Positions 9,125-17,774 of a DNA stretch of 64,000 nt are shown here, in pieces. The DNA is taken from assembly GCF_000016905.1 (NCBI RefSeq), contig NC_009616.1, positions 496,001-560,000 of the forward strand, in the 5' to 3' direction. Position 1 is the stretch's first letter, and every line of letters starts with the position of its first letter. Under the pieces are notes generated by a model. It made no database searches, was not told the origin of the DNA, and saw only the letters and a list, made by a program, of their open reading frames with translations. The DNA is from Thermosipho melanesiensis BI429 (GTDB taxonomy: Bacteria > Thermotogota > Thermotogae > Thermotogales > Fervidobacteriaceae). Both the position numbers and the translations under genes were made by a program.

Positions 9125-10356
9125 TGTTAAAAAATTTTGTTTTGGACACAAATGTATTAATACACGATCCAGAATCTATTTATTCGTTTGAAGATAATGC
9201 CGTAATAATTCCACTACCCGTTTTGGAAGAACTTGATAATTTAAAAAGACACACTGGAAGTCTGGGGAAATATGCAAGACAAGCTATTAGAGAATTTGAC
9301 AAATTAAGACAAAAAGGAAAATTATCTGAAGGTGTAAAACTTGAAAATGGAGGATTGCTAAAAGTCATACACTTAAAGAAAAACGAACATGAAAACATAG
9401 ACTTTTTATTTGAAAAATACATAGATAACTGGATTCTAGTTTACACACTGCACATAATGAAAAATTCAAAAGAACCAACATATCTAGTTTCAAAAGATAT
9501 AAATCTAAGAGTTAAAGCTGATGCATTGGGAATACCTGCACAAGATTATCTTACCGATAGATCTGAGCTTGCAACGTTAAATCCCGGATATTTTGAATTT
9601 AGAAATGTAGATATGGTTGATAAAGAAATGCTTTATCCAAATATATATATAGATAGTATAGGAACCTATTATAGATTTAACGGAAGGGATTTACTACAAA
9701 TAAGTAAAAAGATAGAAGCTTGGAATGTTAAACCAAGAAACAGAGAACAATTTTTTGCTATGGATGCATTGTTAAACGACGATATAAAACTTGTTTCCTT
9801 GATAGGAATAGCAGGTACGGGAAAAACGTTTATTACCCTTGCATGTGCATTGCAAAAAGCTGTTACAGAACAAAAATATGAAAAGATAGTAATTGCAAGA
9901 CCGCTTGTTGCAATGGGTGGAAAGGATATAGGGTATTTACCCGGAAGTTATGAAGAAAAGATGAAACCATGGATGTCACCTATATATGACAATTTAGAAT
10001 ACCTCTTTAGACTTTCCAATGTAAATATGAAAGAATTCATGAAAAAAGGTATAATTGAAATCGAGGCATTGACATACATACGTGGAAGATCTATCCCCGA
10101 TCAGTTCATAATAATTGACGAAGCACAAAATCTAACGCCTCACGAAATAAAAACCGTCTTAACAAGGGCTGGTGAAAATACTAAGATAGTCCTTTTGGGA
10201 GATCCATATCAAATAGATACGCCATACCTGGACAAAGATAGTAACGGACTTGTATATGCGGCTAGTAGATTTTTGGAAAGTAATTTATCAGCACATATTG
10301 TGTTAAAGAAAGGTGAGCGTTCAATGCTTGCAACAGAAGCAGCCAATCTTCTCTAA
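9124..10356 (+). CDS. PIN-PhoH protein (PhoH2-type RNA helicase/nuclease)
   Basis: A 410-aa fusion. Residues 1-150 are a PIN nuclease domain (FVLDTNVLIHDP, then acidic residues). From about residue 215 there is a PhoH P-loop ATPase with Walker A GIAGTGKT and Walker B FIIIDEAQN, followed by LLGDPYQID. PhoH2 proteins of this layout act as RNA helicases with sequence-selective RNase activity. It follows the DnaQ-like gene with a 1-nt overlap. It is called PhoH-like because no phosphate-starvation context is visible. Confidence 0.93.
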   Translation: MLKNFVLDTNVLIHDPESIYSFEDNAVIIPLPVLEELDNLKRHTGSLGKYARQAIREFDKLRQKGKLSEGVKLENGGLLKVIHLKKNEHENIDFLFEKYIDNWILVYTLHIMKNSKEPTYLVSKDINLRVKADALGIPAQDYLTDRSELATLNPGYFEFRNVDMVDKEMLYPNIYIDSIGTYYRFNGRDLLQISKKIEAWNVKPRNREQFFAMDALLNDDIKLVSLIGIAGTGKTFITLACALQKAVTEQKYEKIVIARPLVAMGGKDIGYLPGSYEEKMKPWMSPIYDNLEYLFRLSNVNMKEFMKKGIIEIEALTYIRGRSIPDQFIIIDEAQNLTPHEIKTVLTRAGENTKIVLLGDPYQIDTPYLDKDSNGLVYAASRFLESNLSAHIVLKKGERSMLATEAANLL

Positions 10357-10371
10357 GGGGGTTTTAGATAT

Positions 10372-10923
10372 ATGGAAATAAAAGTTGCAAATTTAGAATT
10401 GTTTTCCATACCATTTCGTGTGAGTATATTTTGGAACATAATTTATCACTTAAAGCTTTCGGTACTAGATATTTTATCAAAACAGTACCCAGATGCACAC
10501 TTTTCATTTTACAATGTACTAGGAGAATATGGAACATACGATAAAGTTGAAGAAATTTTGTCTGTATATTTCAAAAATTTTGACATTTATCCCGAAAAGC
10601 TTGATTTTAACAGCTCACCTATTAATAATGTTCCAGTTATAGAAAAAGATGGAACACGTCAAAATGTTGATTGCGAAACATTAGGAATATACTACCTAGA
10701 TAATTTAAACAAAATTCCAAAGATGGAATATACAAAAAACATACTTGTTATAAAAGAATTTACTGATAAGAAAAAACTGGAAAATTTAGATTACACCATT
10801 ATATCTCAAACAAAAGAGCTGGATTTCAAAAATCTTTTTGAAAAAAACATAATTGAAAATGTAAATGACGACACCACCAAAGCTGTTTTATTGGATCTTC
10901 TGAGAGGTGGTAAAGTATGTTAA
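10372..10923 (+). CDS. Unknown protein paired with the SMC-like ATPase
   Basis: A 183-aa protein I do not recognise. It has no signal peptide, obvious membrane helix or metal motif; the N-terminal third is hydrophobic and aromatic, and the rest is mixed and charged. The start ATG 10372 follows a GGGGG-rich stretch. Its last 7 nt overlap the start of the SMC-like ATPase, so the two are almost certainly translated together. In other bacteria YhaN-like ATPases often pair with an SbcD-like phosphoesterase, but no HxD or GNHD motif is present here. A complex with the ATPase is an inference. Confidence 0.75.
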   Translation: MEIKVANLELFSIPFRVSIFWNIIYHLKLSVLDILSKQYPDAHFSFYNVLGEYGTYDKVEEILSVYFKNFDIYPEKLDFNSSPINNVPVIEKDGTRQNVDCETLGIYYLDNLNKIPKMEYTKNILVIKEFTDKKKLENLDYTIISQTKELDFKNLFEKNIIENVNDDTTKAVLLDLLRGGKVC

Positions 10924-13373
10924 TAAAATCGTTAAAAATAAATGGGTTTGGTAAATTAAAATCTAAAGAATTAAAATTTAAACCAGGACTAAACGTTATA
11001 TTTGGTCCAAATGCATCCGGTAAGACTACTATTGCATATTTTATTTTAAATGCTTTATCAAAACCTGGAGACGAATTAAAAAAATACGAACCATGGGATC
11101 ACTATGAGTTTGGTGGTGAAATAACCACTGATGAAGGAACCTTTAAAGTGGATTTTTTAAATGGAGAATTCAACACTTTAGTGGATAGAGATCTTTTTGA
11201 AACTGTAGGTTTTATTAAAGAAGATGAAAAACTCGATACATTAAAAGAAAAAGATTCTTTTGTTATTGGATATATGAAAAAAAAGATGCAAAAAAATGAA
11301 TGGGGGTTAAGGTTAACAGAGGCAATAGAAAAAACAAACTCCTATGTTGAAGAAGTGCAAAGTTGTATAGAAGATTTAAATAAAGAAATTGTAAATTTGG
11401 ACAAAGAAATTGTAAACCTAAAACAAAAGCTTGATAAATACAATGAATTTATCATTAAACAAAAACGCCTAAAAAAAGAAAAAGAAGAAATTGAAAGTAA
11501 GATATGGGAGAAAAAAGAAAAACTTGAAGACCTTAGAATATCATATACAAAAGACCTAAACGAAAAAATTAAAGAATTAAACTTGAAAAAAGAAGAACTA
11601 AGTTTAAAGTTACAGGATTTCGTTAGAATATCTAAAATAGATAGAGAAAAAGTAACAAACGCAAAAGAATTAATTGAAACTATGGAAATTATAGATAGAA
11701 ATCTAAATGGAATACTTTCTCATTACAACGAACTACTAGAAAATTTAGAAACTTTAGAAAAACAATTAAAAGAAAAGATGAAGGGATTAAACATAGAAAA
11801 TGAAAAGGAGCTTGAAACCGTTAATCTAAAGATTAAAAATTTGAGTTTACTAAAAAAAATGTACGATGAAAAAAAGCATAAATTAGAGGATATTTTAGAA
11901 GAAAACCCTCTCTGGAAACTATTTAGTGAAAAAGAAAATTTATTAGAAGAAGTAGAAGAAGAAGAAGAAAAACATAAGGAATCACAGCAGAAGTTACAAA
12001 CAAGAATAGATGAACTAAAAGAAAAACTAAATCACATATTTTCTTCTGCTAAAATTCATAAAGATTTTTCTTTTGTTTTCTTTTTCGCTTCGGTTATTTC
12101 TCTACTACTTGGTTTTCTCATGACAAATGTAAATATGTGGCTCTTTACCGCCGCAATTGTAACGGGATTTATTGGTCTTATTGAAACAGTTATATGGAGA
12201 AAAAAAGAGGGGGTCTCTGAAACAATAAGAAATGAGATTGACGAATTAACGAAGAAAAAAATAATACGTCCGAGATATTTAAGTATACTTAGAGAGCATA
12301 ATCTAAAGTCTTTAAAAGAGCTTAGACAAAAATATTATGAATTTATAGAATGGAAGGCTAAAAAGAAAGATTATCAAAGCACAAGCGAAGAATTTAAAAA
12401 ACTTGAATCTGAAATTTTAAAAGAGTTGAAAGATTTCAATCTAGGAAGTGCAGCGCAGATAATAGACTCTGGTATTTCTTACCTTGAAAAGTTGGTTAAT
12501 GAAATTCAAAAATTAATTATATCTAAATCATCATTAGAAAAACAAACAATCGAAACAAAAAATGAAATAGAAAACTTAAAAAGAAAAAAAGAAGAATTAA
12601 CTATTTCTTTGAATAAGTTACTTGAAGAATTAAAACTTTCCTTAGAAGAAATTAAAAACTTTGATACCTTGTACGATGAGTACTTGAAGATAACAGAAGA
12701 AATCTCAAAGCTAGATACAAAAATAGAAAAGTATGAAAATATGTTAAATAGTGAAATATTACCTGAAAATATGAAAAACCTAGAATTTGATTTAGAAAAA
12801 CTTAAAAAAAGACTTTCAGATATTGATACATTACTTCTCGAAAAGTTTGAAAATATACCTTCTTTTGAGGAAATTTTGGAGAAGATAAAAAAGAAAGAGG
12901 AGTTAATTGGTAAAATCGATGCATTAAAGGCATACTCCTCAAAGATATCAACTGCAAAGGAAATTTTAAAGAAAAAGCTGGAGGAGTATGTGGAAACTTA
13001 TGGAAAAAAATTCAAAGAAGAATTTACAAAAATACTACATTCTATTGTAAATGAACCCATGCCTATAATAGTTGAAGATAATTTGTCCGTAAGATTAAAC
13101 ATCAACGGTGAAAAATTAAATCCTGAAGAATTTTTAAGTGCAGCAACTTTTGATCAAATGCTCTTTGCATACAAAGTTGCACTATTCAACACCATGTCAG
13201 AACACAATCTTCCTTTAATCATAGACAACGCATTTATTAGATACGATGATGAAAGGTTGAACAGGGTTTTAAAAATACTACAAAATGAGGCGAAAAGGCG
13301 TCAAATTATATTATTAACAAGTGATCTTAGATTAGCAGATAAATTTAAAGAGGTTGTAGAATTGGAGGGATAA
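10917..13373 (+). CDS. YhaN-like SMC/Rad50-type ATPase with a membrane hairpin
   Basis: An 818-aa ABC-type ATPase with a split head. Walker A GPNASGKTT lies near residue 32. Two long coiled coils follow, and between them (about residues 382-425) are two hydrophobic helices (FVFFFASVISLLLGFLM, then WLFTAAIVTGFIGLI). The C-terminal head has MLFAYKVALF and a Walker B-like LIIDNAFIRYDDERL. A membrane hairpin between the coils is typical of the B. subtilis YhaN group rather than SbcC, and no zinc-hook CxxC is seen. It likely acts on DNA at the membrane. It overlaps the preceding unknown gene by 7 nt. Confidence 0.85.
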   Translation: MLIKSLKINGFGKLKSKELKFKPGLNVIFGPNASGKTTIAYFILNALSKPGDELKKYEPWDHYEFGGEITTDEGTFKVDFLNGEFNTLVDRDLFETVGFIKEDEKLDTLKEKDSFVIGYMKKKMQKNEWGLRLTEAIEKTNSYVEEVQSCIEDLNKEIVNLDKEIVNLKQKLDKYNEFIIKQKRLKKEKEEIESKIWEKKEKLEDLRISYTKDLNEKIKELNLKKEELSLKLQDFVRISKIDREKVTNAKELIETMEIIDRNLNGILSHYNELLENLETLEKQLKEKMKGLNIENEKELETVNLKIKNLSLLKKMYDEKKHKLEDILEENPLWKLFSEKENLLEEVEEEEEKHKESQQKLQTRIDELKEKLNHIFSSAKIHKDFSFVFFFASVISLLLGFLMTNVNMWLFTAAIVTGFIGLIETVIWRKKEGVSETIRNEIDELTKKKIIRPRYLSILREHNLKSLKELRQKYYEFIEWKAKKKDYQSTSEEFKKLESEILKELKDFNLGSAAQIIDSGISYLEKLVNEIQKLIISKSSLEKQTIETKNEIENLKRKKEELTISLNKLLEELKLSLEEIKNFDTLYDEYLKITEEISKLDTKIEKYENMLNSEILPENMKNLEFDLEKLKKRLSDIDTLLLEKFENIPSFEEILEKIKKKEELIGKIDALKAYSSKISTAKEILKKKLEEYVETYGKKFKEEFTKILHSIVNEPMPIIVEDNLSVRLNINGEKLNPEEFLSAATFDQMLFAYKVALFNTMSEHNLPLIIDNAFIRYDDERLNRVLKILQNEAKRRQIILLTSDLRLADKFKEVVELEG

Positions 13374-13374
13374 T

Positions 13375-14076
13375 ATGTACAAAAGAGTCCTTTTAAAACT
13401 TAGTGGAGAGGTTCTAAGTGGGGAAGGGGAAAAAGGTTTCAACCACGAGAATATAATATACCTTGTTGATGAATTAAAAAAGATACTCGAATATGGAACA
13501 AATGTAGGAATTGTAATAGGTGCAGGAAATCTCTTTAGGGGTAGAGAAATGCAGGAGTTATCTCCTACCATTGCAGATCAAATAGGAATGCTTGGAACGG
13601 TTATTAATGCCCTTTATTTAAAAGACATCTTTGAAAAAAACAATCTAAGAACTGTTGTGGTATCGCAGGTAAGTTCCCTTCCTTCCATAAGGCCAATACA
13701 CTACGATGATATAAACCTTTATTTTGATGCGGGATATCTTGTTATCTTTGCAGGAGGTACTAGTAATCCGTTTTTCACAACAGATACAGCAGCAGCACTT
13801 AGGGCCGTGGAAATGAAGGCAGATATATTGATAAAAGGTACAAAAGTAGATGGTATTTACGATAAGGATCCCAAAAAATTTACTGATGCAAGGAAATTTG
13901 ATACATTAACGTATGATGAGGCAATAGATAAAGGTTTAAAAATAATGGATACAGAAGCATTTTCCATTTGTAAAAGATACGACATGAAAATACTCGTTAT
14001 GGATTTCTTTAAAGAGAGTAATTTACTATCGGCAGTAAGAGAAGAAAATGTGGGAACTCTGGTGGTGCCAAAATAA
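13375..14076 (+). CDS. pyrH: Uridylate kinase
   Basis: PyrH phosphorylates UMP to UDP, the committed step to pyrimidine nucleotides. The 233-aa protein has the amino-acid kinase fold: YKRVLLKLSGEVLSGE at the start, VIGAGNLFRG, then FAGGTSNPFFTTDTAAALRA and KGTKVDGIYDKDPK. Length is normal. It begins 1 nt after the SMC-like gene and touches rbgA. This placement away from tsf/frr is unusual but the identity is clear. Confidence 0.97.
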   Translation: MYKRVLLKLSGEVLSGEGEKGFNHENIIYLVDELKKILEYGTNVGIVIGAGNLFRGREMQELSPTIADQIGMLGTVINALYLKDIFEKNNLRTVVVSQVSSLPSIRPIHYDDINLYFDAGYLVIFAGGTSNPFFTTDTAAALRAVEMKADILIKGTKVDGIYDKDPKKFTDARKFDTLTYDEAIDKGLKIMDTEAFSICKRYDMKILVMDFFKESNLLSAVREENVGTLVVPK

Positions 14077-14853
14077 ATGTGGTATCCAGGGCATATAAAT
14101 AAAGCAAAAAGAAAGATAAAAGAATATTTAAAGGCAGTGGACACAGTCCTCATTGTTTTGGATGCAAGAGCACCTTTCGCAACTACTGCTTTTGAAAGAA
14201 ATATATTTACAGGTAAAAACATACTTTATGTTTTAAACAAAGCAGATTTAGCAAATAAAAAATATACAAAGCTTTGGATGGAAAAGATAAAGGAAACTTC
14301 ACCTGTAATTTCTTTTTCAAAAGCTGAATCTGTAAACAAGATAAAAGGATTTATAAATTCTCATTCGAAGAAAAAACTAGGAGAAACACGGGTATTAATA
14401 GCTGGTGTTCCAAACGTTGGAAAATCAACTATAATTAACAAGTTTTCCGGTAGAAAACTTGCAAAAACGGGAATGGCACCTGGTATAACCAGAGGGCTTC
14501 AATGGATAAATTTAGGTAGTGTTAAATTACTTGATACCCCAGGAATTTTGTATTCAAAACTATTTAATAAAGATGTAGCAGCAAAGTTGTTATTAATTGG
14601 TTCTCTGCCTGTAGAATCTATAGATAAATATGATATAATTACTCGGGCGTATGAAATATTTAAGGTGGAACTCAACCTTGATAAAACTTTTGAAGAATTT
14701 TTAGAAGAATATGGTAAAAAAAGAGGATTTATATCAAAAGGTGGAAACATAGATTTTGAAAGAACAAAAAATAACCTTTTTAAGGCAATCTCAGAAGGAA
14801 AGTTTGGTTTCTTTACTTATGATAAGGAGGTGGCATTATGGATGCAAGAATAA
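14077..14853 (+). CDS. rbgA: Ribosome biogenesis GTPase YlqF/RbgA
   Basis: A 258-aa circularly permuted GTPase that acts late in 50S subunit assembly. The motif order is permuted: G4 LNKADLA (about residue 53), then G1 AGVPNVGKST (about 110), then G3 LDTPG (about 150). It opens with MWYPGHINKAKRKIKEYL, the family signature. The start codon directly follows the pyrH stop. The 3' end overlaps cheX by 16 nt. Confidence 0.95.
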   Translation: MWYPGHINKAKRKIKEYLKAVDTVLIVLDARAPFATTAFERNIFTGKNILYVLNKADLANKKYTKLWMEKIKETSPVISFSKAESVNKIKGFINSHSKKKLGETRVLIAGVPNVGKSTIINKFSGRKLAKTGMAPGITRGLQWINLGSVKLLDTPGILYSKLFNKDVAAKLLLIGSLPVESIDKYDIITRAYEIFKVELNLDKTFEEFLEEYGKKRGFISKGGNIDFERTKNNLFKAISEGKFGFFTYDKEVALWMQE

Positions 14854-15305
14854 TTAATTCATTAATTTCTGCTGTAAAATCAACGTTTAATATGGTATTA
14901 AAAGTTGAACCAAATATCGCAAAACCATCAATTGCAAAAAGTATAGAACCAAAATACCCAATTGTTACAGTAATAGGTTTTAACGGAGATATAGATGGTA
15001 ATTTGATATATTCTTTTAACAAAGAAACGGCAATTAAAGTCGTTAGTACAATGATGGGAATGCCATATGAAAATCTAGATGAACTTGCTCTTAGTGCTTT
15101 AGGTGAACTTGGAAATATGACAAGTGGTTCTATTGCCATGGAACTTGAAAAAAATAGTTATACAGTTGATATTACACCACCAACAGTCATTACAGGTAAA
15201 GAAATCCAGGTAACCGCAGAAGGTGTGATATTAAAACTTCCTTTAAATATATTTTCAGAAGGCGATTTTGAAGTACACATGGTTATTAGAGGTGGAGGGA
15301 AATAA
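14838..15305 (+). CDS. cheX: Chemotaxis phosphatase CheX
   Basis: A 155-aa CheY-P phosphatase of the CheC/CheX/FliY family; CheX dephosphorylates CheY-P to reset the flagellar switch. The catalytic ExxN motif is seen once (E90-N93 in GELGNMTSG), as expected for CheX rather than CheC, which has two. The length equals that of the structurally studied T. maritima CheX. Start ATG 14838 follows AAGGAGG inside the 3' end of rbgA. Confidence 0.95.
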   Translation: MDARIINSLISAVKSTFNMVLKVEPNIAKPSIAKSIEPKYPIVTVIGFNGDIDGNLIYSFNKETAIKVVSTMMGMPYENLDELALSALGELGNMTSGSIAMELEKNSYTVDITPPTVITGKEIQVTAEGVILKLPLNIFSEGDFEVHMVIRGGGK

Positions 15306-15959
15306 ATGATAGTAATTACAAGTGTGTTAAGAGACGAGATATTAGGCGCATTTAGAGAACTTTTACCTGTTTTGGAAAATGGCGAAATATTAAAAAGACC
15401 ATATGTAAGGGGACTAATTGGTGTAAATGAAGTTTTACTTGTTTATGGTTTAATAGGTAAAGTAGAATCAGCTATGATGGCGCAGGCACTAATAGATAGA
15501 TTCAAACCGAAATACTTTATACACTGCGGTTCTGCAGGAGCTATAAATAAAGAAAGAAAAATAGGTGATATTGTTTGTGGAACTGAGTATATAGAACACG
15601 ATATTTCGTTTAGAGAAAAAAATGTAAGAATTTTTAAAGCATCGGATGTCTTAATGGAAAGAATTTACGATATATTCAACGATATTAAATTTGGTGTAAT
15701 AGCAAGTGGAGATGTATTTGTAGACTCAGAAGAAGAAAAAGAACGGATATACAGGGAAACAAATGCAGAGGTCGTCGACATGGACAGTGCGGCTATTGCA
15801 AAGGTATGCGCTGAAAACGATATTAATTTTTGCGCTCTGAAAATAGTAGTAGATAGTAGTATGGAAGGTAGCGAAATTGAAATAAAAAGGAATTTAAAAA
15901 GACTAGCACCATTTCCTTCTGCGATTATAGCTGAAATGCTTGAAAAACATCTTTTGTAG
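15306..15959 (+). CDS. MTA/SAH nucleosidase-like protein
   Basis: A 217-aa nucleoside phosphorylase-fold protein of the 5'-methylthioadenosine/S-adenosylhomocysteine nucleosidase group, which splits adenine from MTA or SAH in methionine salvage and methyl-cycle clean-up. Visible: HCGSAGAINKERKIGDIV, ASGDVFVDS (catalytic Asp region is further on), and VDMDSAAIA where the family has VEMEAAAIA; the Glu-to-Asp change at the ribose-binding Glu is notable. It starts 1 nt after the cheX stop codon. Confidence 0.82.
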   Translation: MIVITSVLRDEILGAFRELLPVLENGEILKRPYVRGLIGVNEVLLVYGLIGKVESAMMAQALIDRFKPKYFIHCGSAGAINKERKIGDIVCGTEYIEHDISFREKNVRIFKASDVLMERIYDIFNDIKFGVIASGDVFVDSEEEKERIYRETNAEVVDMDSAAIAKVCAENDINFCALKIVVDSSMEGSEIEIKRNLKRLAPFPSAIIAEMLEKHLL

Positions 15960-15968
15960 GAGGTAGTT

Positions 15969-17054
15969 ATGCTAAATATCGGTATATTTTTTGGCTCAAA
16001 AAGTGTAGAACACGAAATATCCATAATAACTGCACAGCAAGTACTTTCTTCCATTGATAGGAAAAAATACAATGTTATCCCTATTTATATATCCAAATCT
16101 GGCGAATGGTTTACAGGAAAAGTTTTAGAAGATTTAGAAACTTTTAAAGATTTTGATAAGTTAGAAAAAAAAGCAAAAAAAATAGATAGTTTCAGTGTAA
16201 AGAATAACAAACTTCTTCTAAAATATGGACTAAAAAAGCAAACGATAGATTTCTGCTTTTTAGTTTTTCATGGCACAAACGGTGAAGATGGAACTTTTCA
16301 GGGAATGTGTGAAATTTTTGGGATACCATACTCTGGTTGTAATCATTTTTCATCAGCTTTTACTATGGATAAGGTAGTAACAAAACTTTTGTTGAAGGAG
16401 AAAGAAATTTCAGTTGTAGATTTTGAATACACAACAGAAATAAATGAAGAATTTTTTAAAAGATGCGAGAAAAATTTAGGCTATCCTATGATTGTAAAAC
16501 CTGCAAGACTTGGTTCAAGTATAGGTGTATCAAAAGTGGTAGATAGAAAAAATTTCGAAGAAGCAGTAAAAAATGTACTCTTATTCGATAACAAAGTATT
16601 AGTTGAAAAATGGATAAACGCACGTGAAATCAATTGTGCCGTCATGGGATACAAAAATATCTTTGTTTCTGAACTTGAAGAAATAAACAAGAAAAACGAC
16701 TTTTTTAACTTTGAAGAAAAATACTTTAAAAAAGGAAAAAAATTCTCAAATCACATTATTCCTGCTAGAATAGATGAAAATTTAAAAAATAAGATAAAAG
16801 AAATTGCAAAAGACACGTTTAAAATTCTAGAATGCTCTGGAAACGTACGCATAGATTTCTTGATAGCAGATAAAATATACGTTAACGAAATAAACACTAT
16901 ACCTGGTGCTTTATCATTTTACATATGGCAGAAGAGTGGATTTACATTTTCGCAGATAATTGATAACATGATAAACATGGGACTAGAAAGATTCAAAGAC
17001 AAAAAGATAGTTTCAATAGATACCAATATTTTGAAAATAAAGGTGGGCAAATGA
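15969..17054 (+). CDS. ddl: D-alanine--D-alanine ligase
   Basis: Ddl joins two D-Ala with ATP for the peptidoglycan stem. The 361-aa ATP-grasp protein shows GIFFGSKSVEHEISIITAQQ at the start, VFHGTNGEDGTFQGMCEIFG, KPARLGSSIGVSKV, and the metal-binding end VNEINTIPGALSFY. Length is normal. AGGAGG lies upstream of the ATG. It overlaps the alpha/beta-hydrolase by 4 nt (ATGA) and precedes a MurF-like ligase that uses its product. Confidence 0.96.
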   Translation: MLNIGIFFGSKSVEHEISIITAQQVLSSIDRKKYNVIPIYISKSGEWFTGKVLEDLETFKDFDKLEKKAKKIDSFSVKNNKLLLKYGLKKQTIDFCFLVFHGTNGEDGTFQGMCEIFGIPYSGCNHFSSAFTMDKVVTKLLLKEKEISVVDFEYTTEINEEFFKRCEKNLGYPMIVKPARLGSSIGVSKVVDRKNFEEAVKNVLLFDNKVLVEKWINAREINCAVMGYKNIFVSELEEINKKNDFFNFEEKYFKKGKKFSNHIIPARIDENLKNKIKEIAKDTFKILECSGNVRIDFLIADKIYVNEINTIPGALSFYIWQKSGFTFSQIIDNMINMGLERFKDKKIVSIDTNILKIKVGK

Positions 17055-17773
17055 TAAAACAACTACATTATGAAATTATTCCAGGAAATAAAAAAAACAT
17101 CTTATTCTTGCACGGTTGGGGTGCAAGCTTTTTGTATTATAAACAAATTGCTAAAAAACTAGAATACACATCTATTCTTTTAGACTTACCGGGTTTTGGT
17201 AAAAGTCCTATTCCAAAAAAGATAATGACAAGCTTTGATTATGCAAACGTTATCTCTCAATTTGTTGAATTTTTAAACTTAAAAGATGTTGTAGTAGTTG
17301 GTCATTCGTTTGGTGGTAAAATAGCTGCTATTTTGGCATCAAAGAATCCAGAATGGATGGATAAATTGGTAATAATCTCTGCACCAGGCATCAAAAGGAG
17401 GAATTTAAAATTAAAAACAAAAGTTGCAATCTATAAAATACTATTTAGAATCTTTAGAACATTCGGATTTAATGTAAACAGATTGAGAGAAAAATTTGGC
17501 TCTGAGGATTACAAAAATTCTAAAGGTATAATGAGGGAAATTTTAAAAGGTGTAGTTAGCGAAGATATTTCAGAGGAAATAAAAAAAATAAACAAAAATA
17601 CACTTATAATTTGGGGAGAATTTGATGATGCTGTTCCAATTTATGTGGCAAAAGAATATAAAAGGTTGATAAAAAATTCTAAACTCATTATATACGAAAA
17701 TGCTGGACATTTCCCATTTTTAGAAAATATTGACAGATTTTTAAAAGATCTAAAAAATTTTGTAGGAGGTTAA
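17051..17773 (+). CDS. Alpha/beta-hydrolase between ddl and murF
   Basis: A 240-aa alpha/beta-hydrolase: oxyanion region LHGWGASF, nucleophile elbow VVGHSFGGK (Ser), an acidic residue in IWGEFDDAVP, and catalytic His in ENAGHFPFLE. Substrate unknown. It overlaps ddl by 4 nt and is followed after 1 nt by the MurF-like gene, so the three are one translational unit. A wall-related esterase or amidase role is inferred from position only. Confidence 0.85.
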   Translation: MIKQLHYEIIPGNKKNILFLHGWGASFLYYKQIAKKLEYTSILLDLPGFGKSPIPKKIMTSFDYANVISQFVEFLNLKDVVVVGHSFGGKIAAILASKNPEWMDKLVIISAPGIKRRNLKLKTKVAIYKILFRIFRTFGFNVNRLREKFGSEDYKNSKGIMREILKGVVSEDISEEIKKINKNTLIIWGEFDDAVPIYVAKEYKRLIKNSKLIIYENAGHFPFLENIDRFLKDLKNFVGG

Positions 17774-17774
17774 T

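Noticed and set aside
10917-13373. SbcC/Rad50 identity for the large coiled-coil ATPase
   Set aside because: No CxxC zinc hook and there is a membrane hairpin between the coils; the neighbour is not an SbcD-like phosphoesterase.
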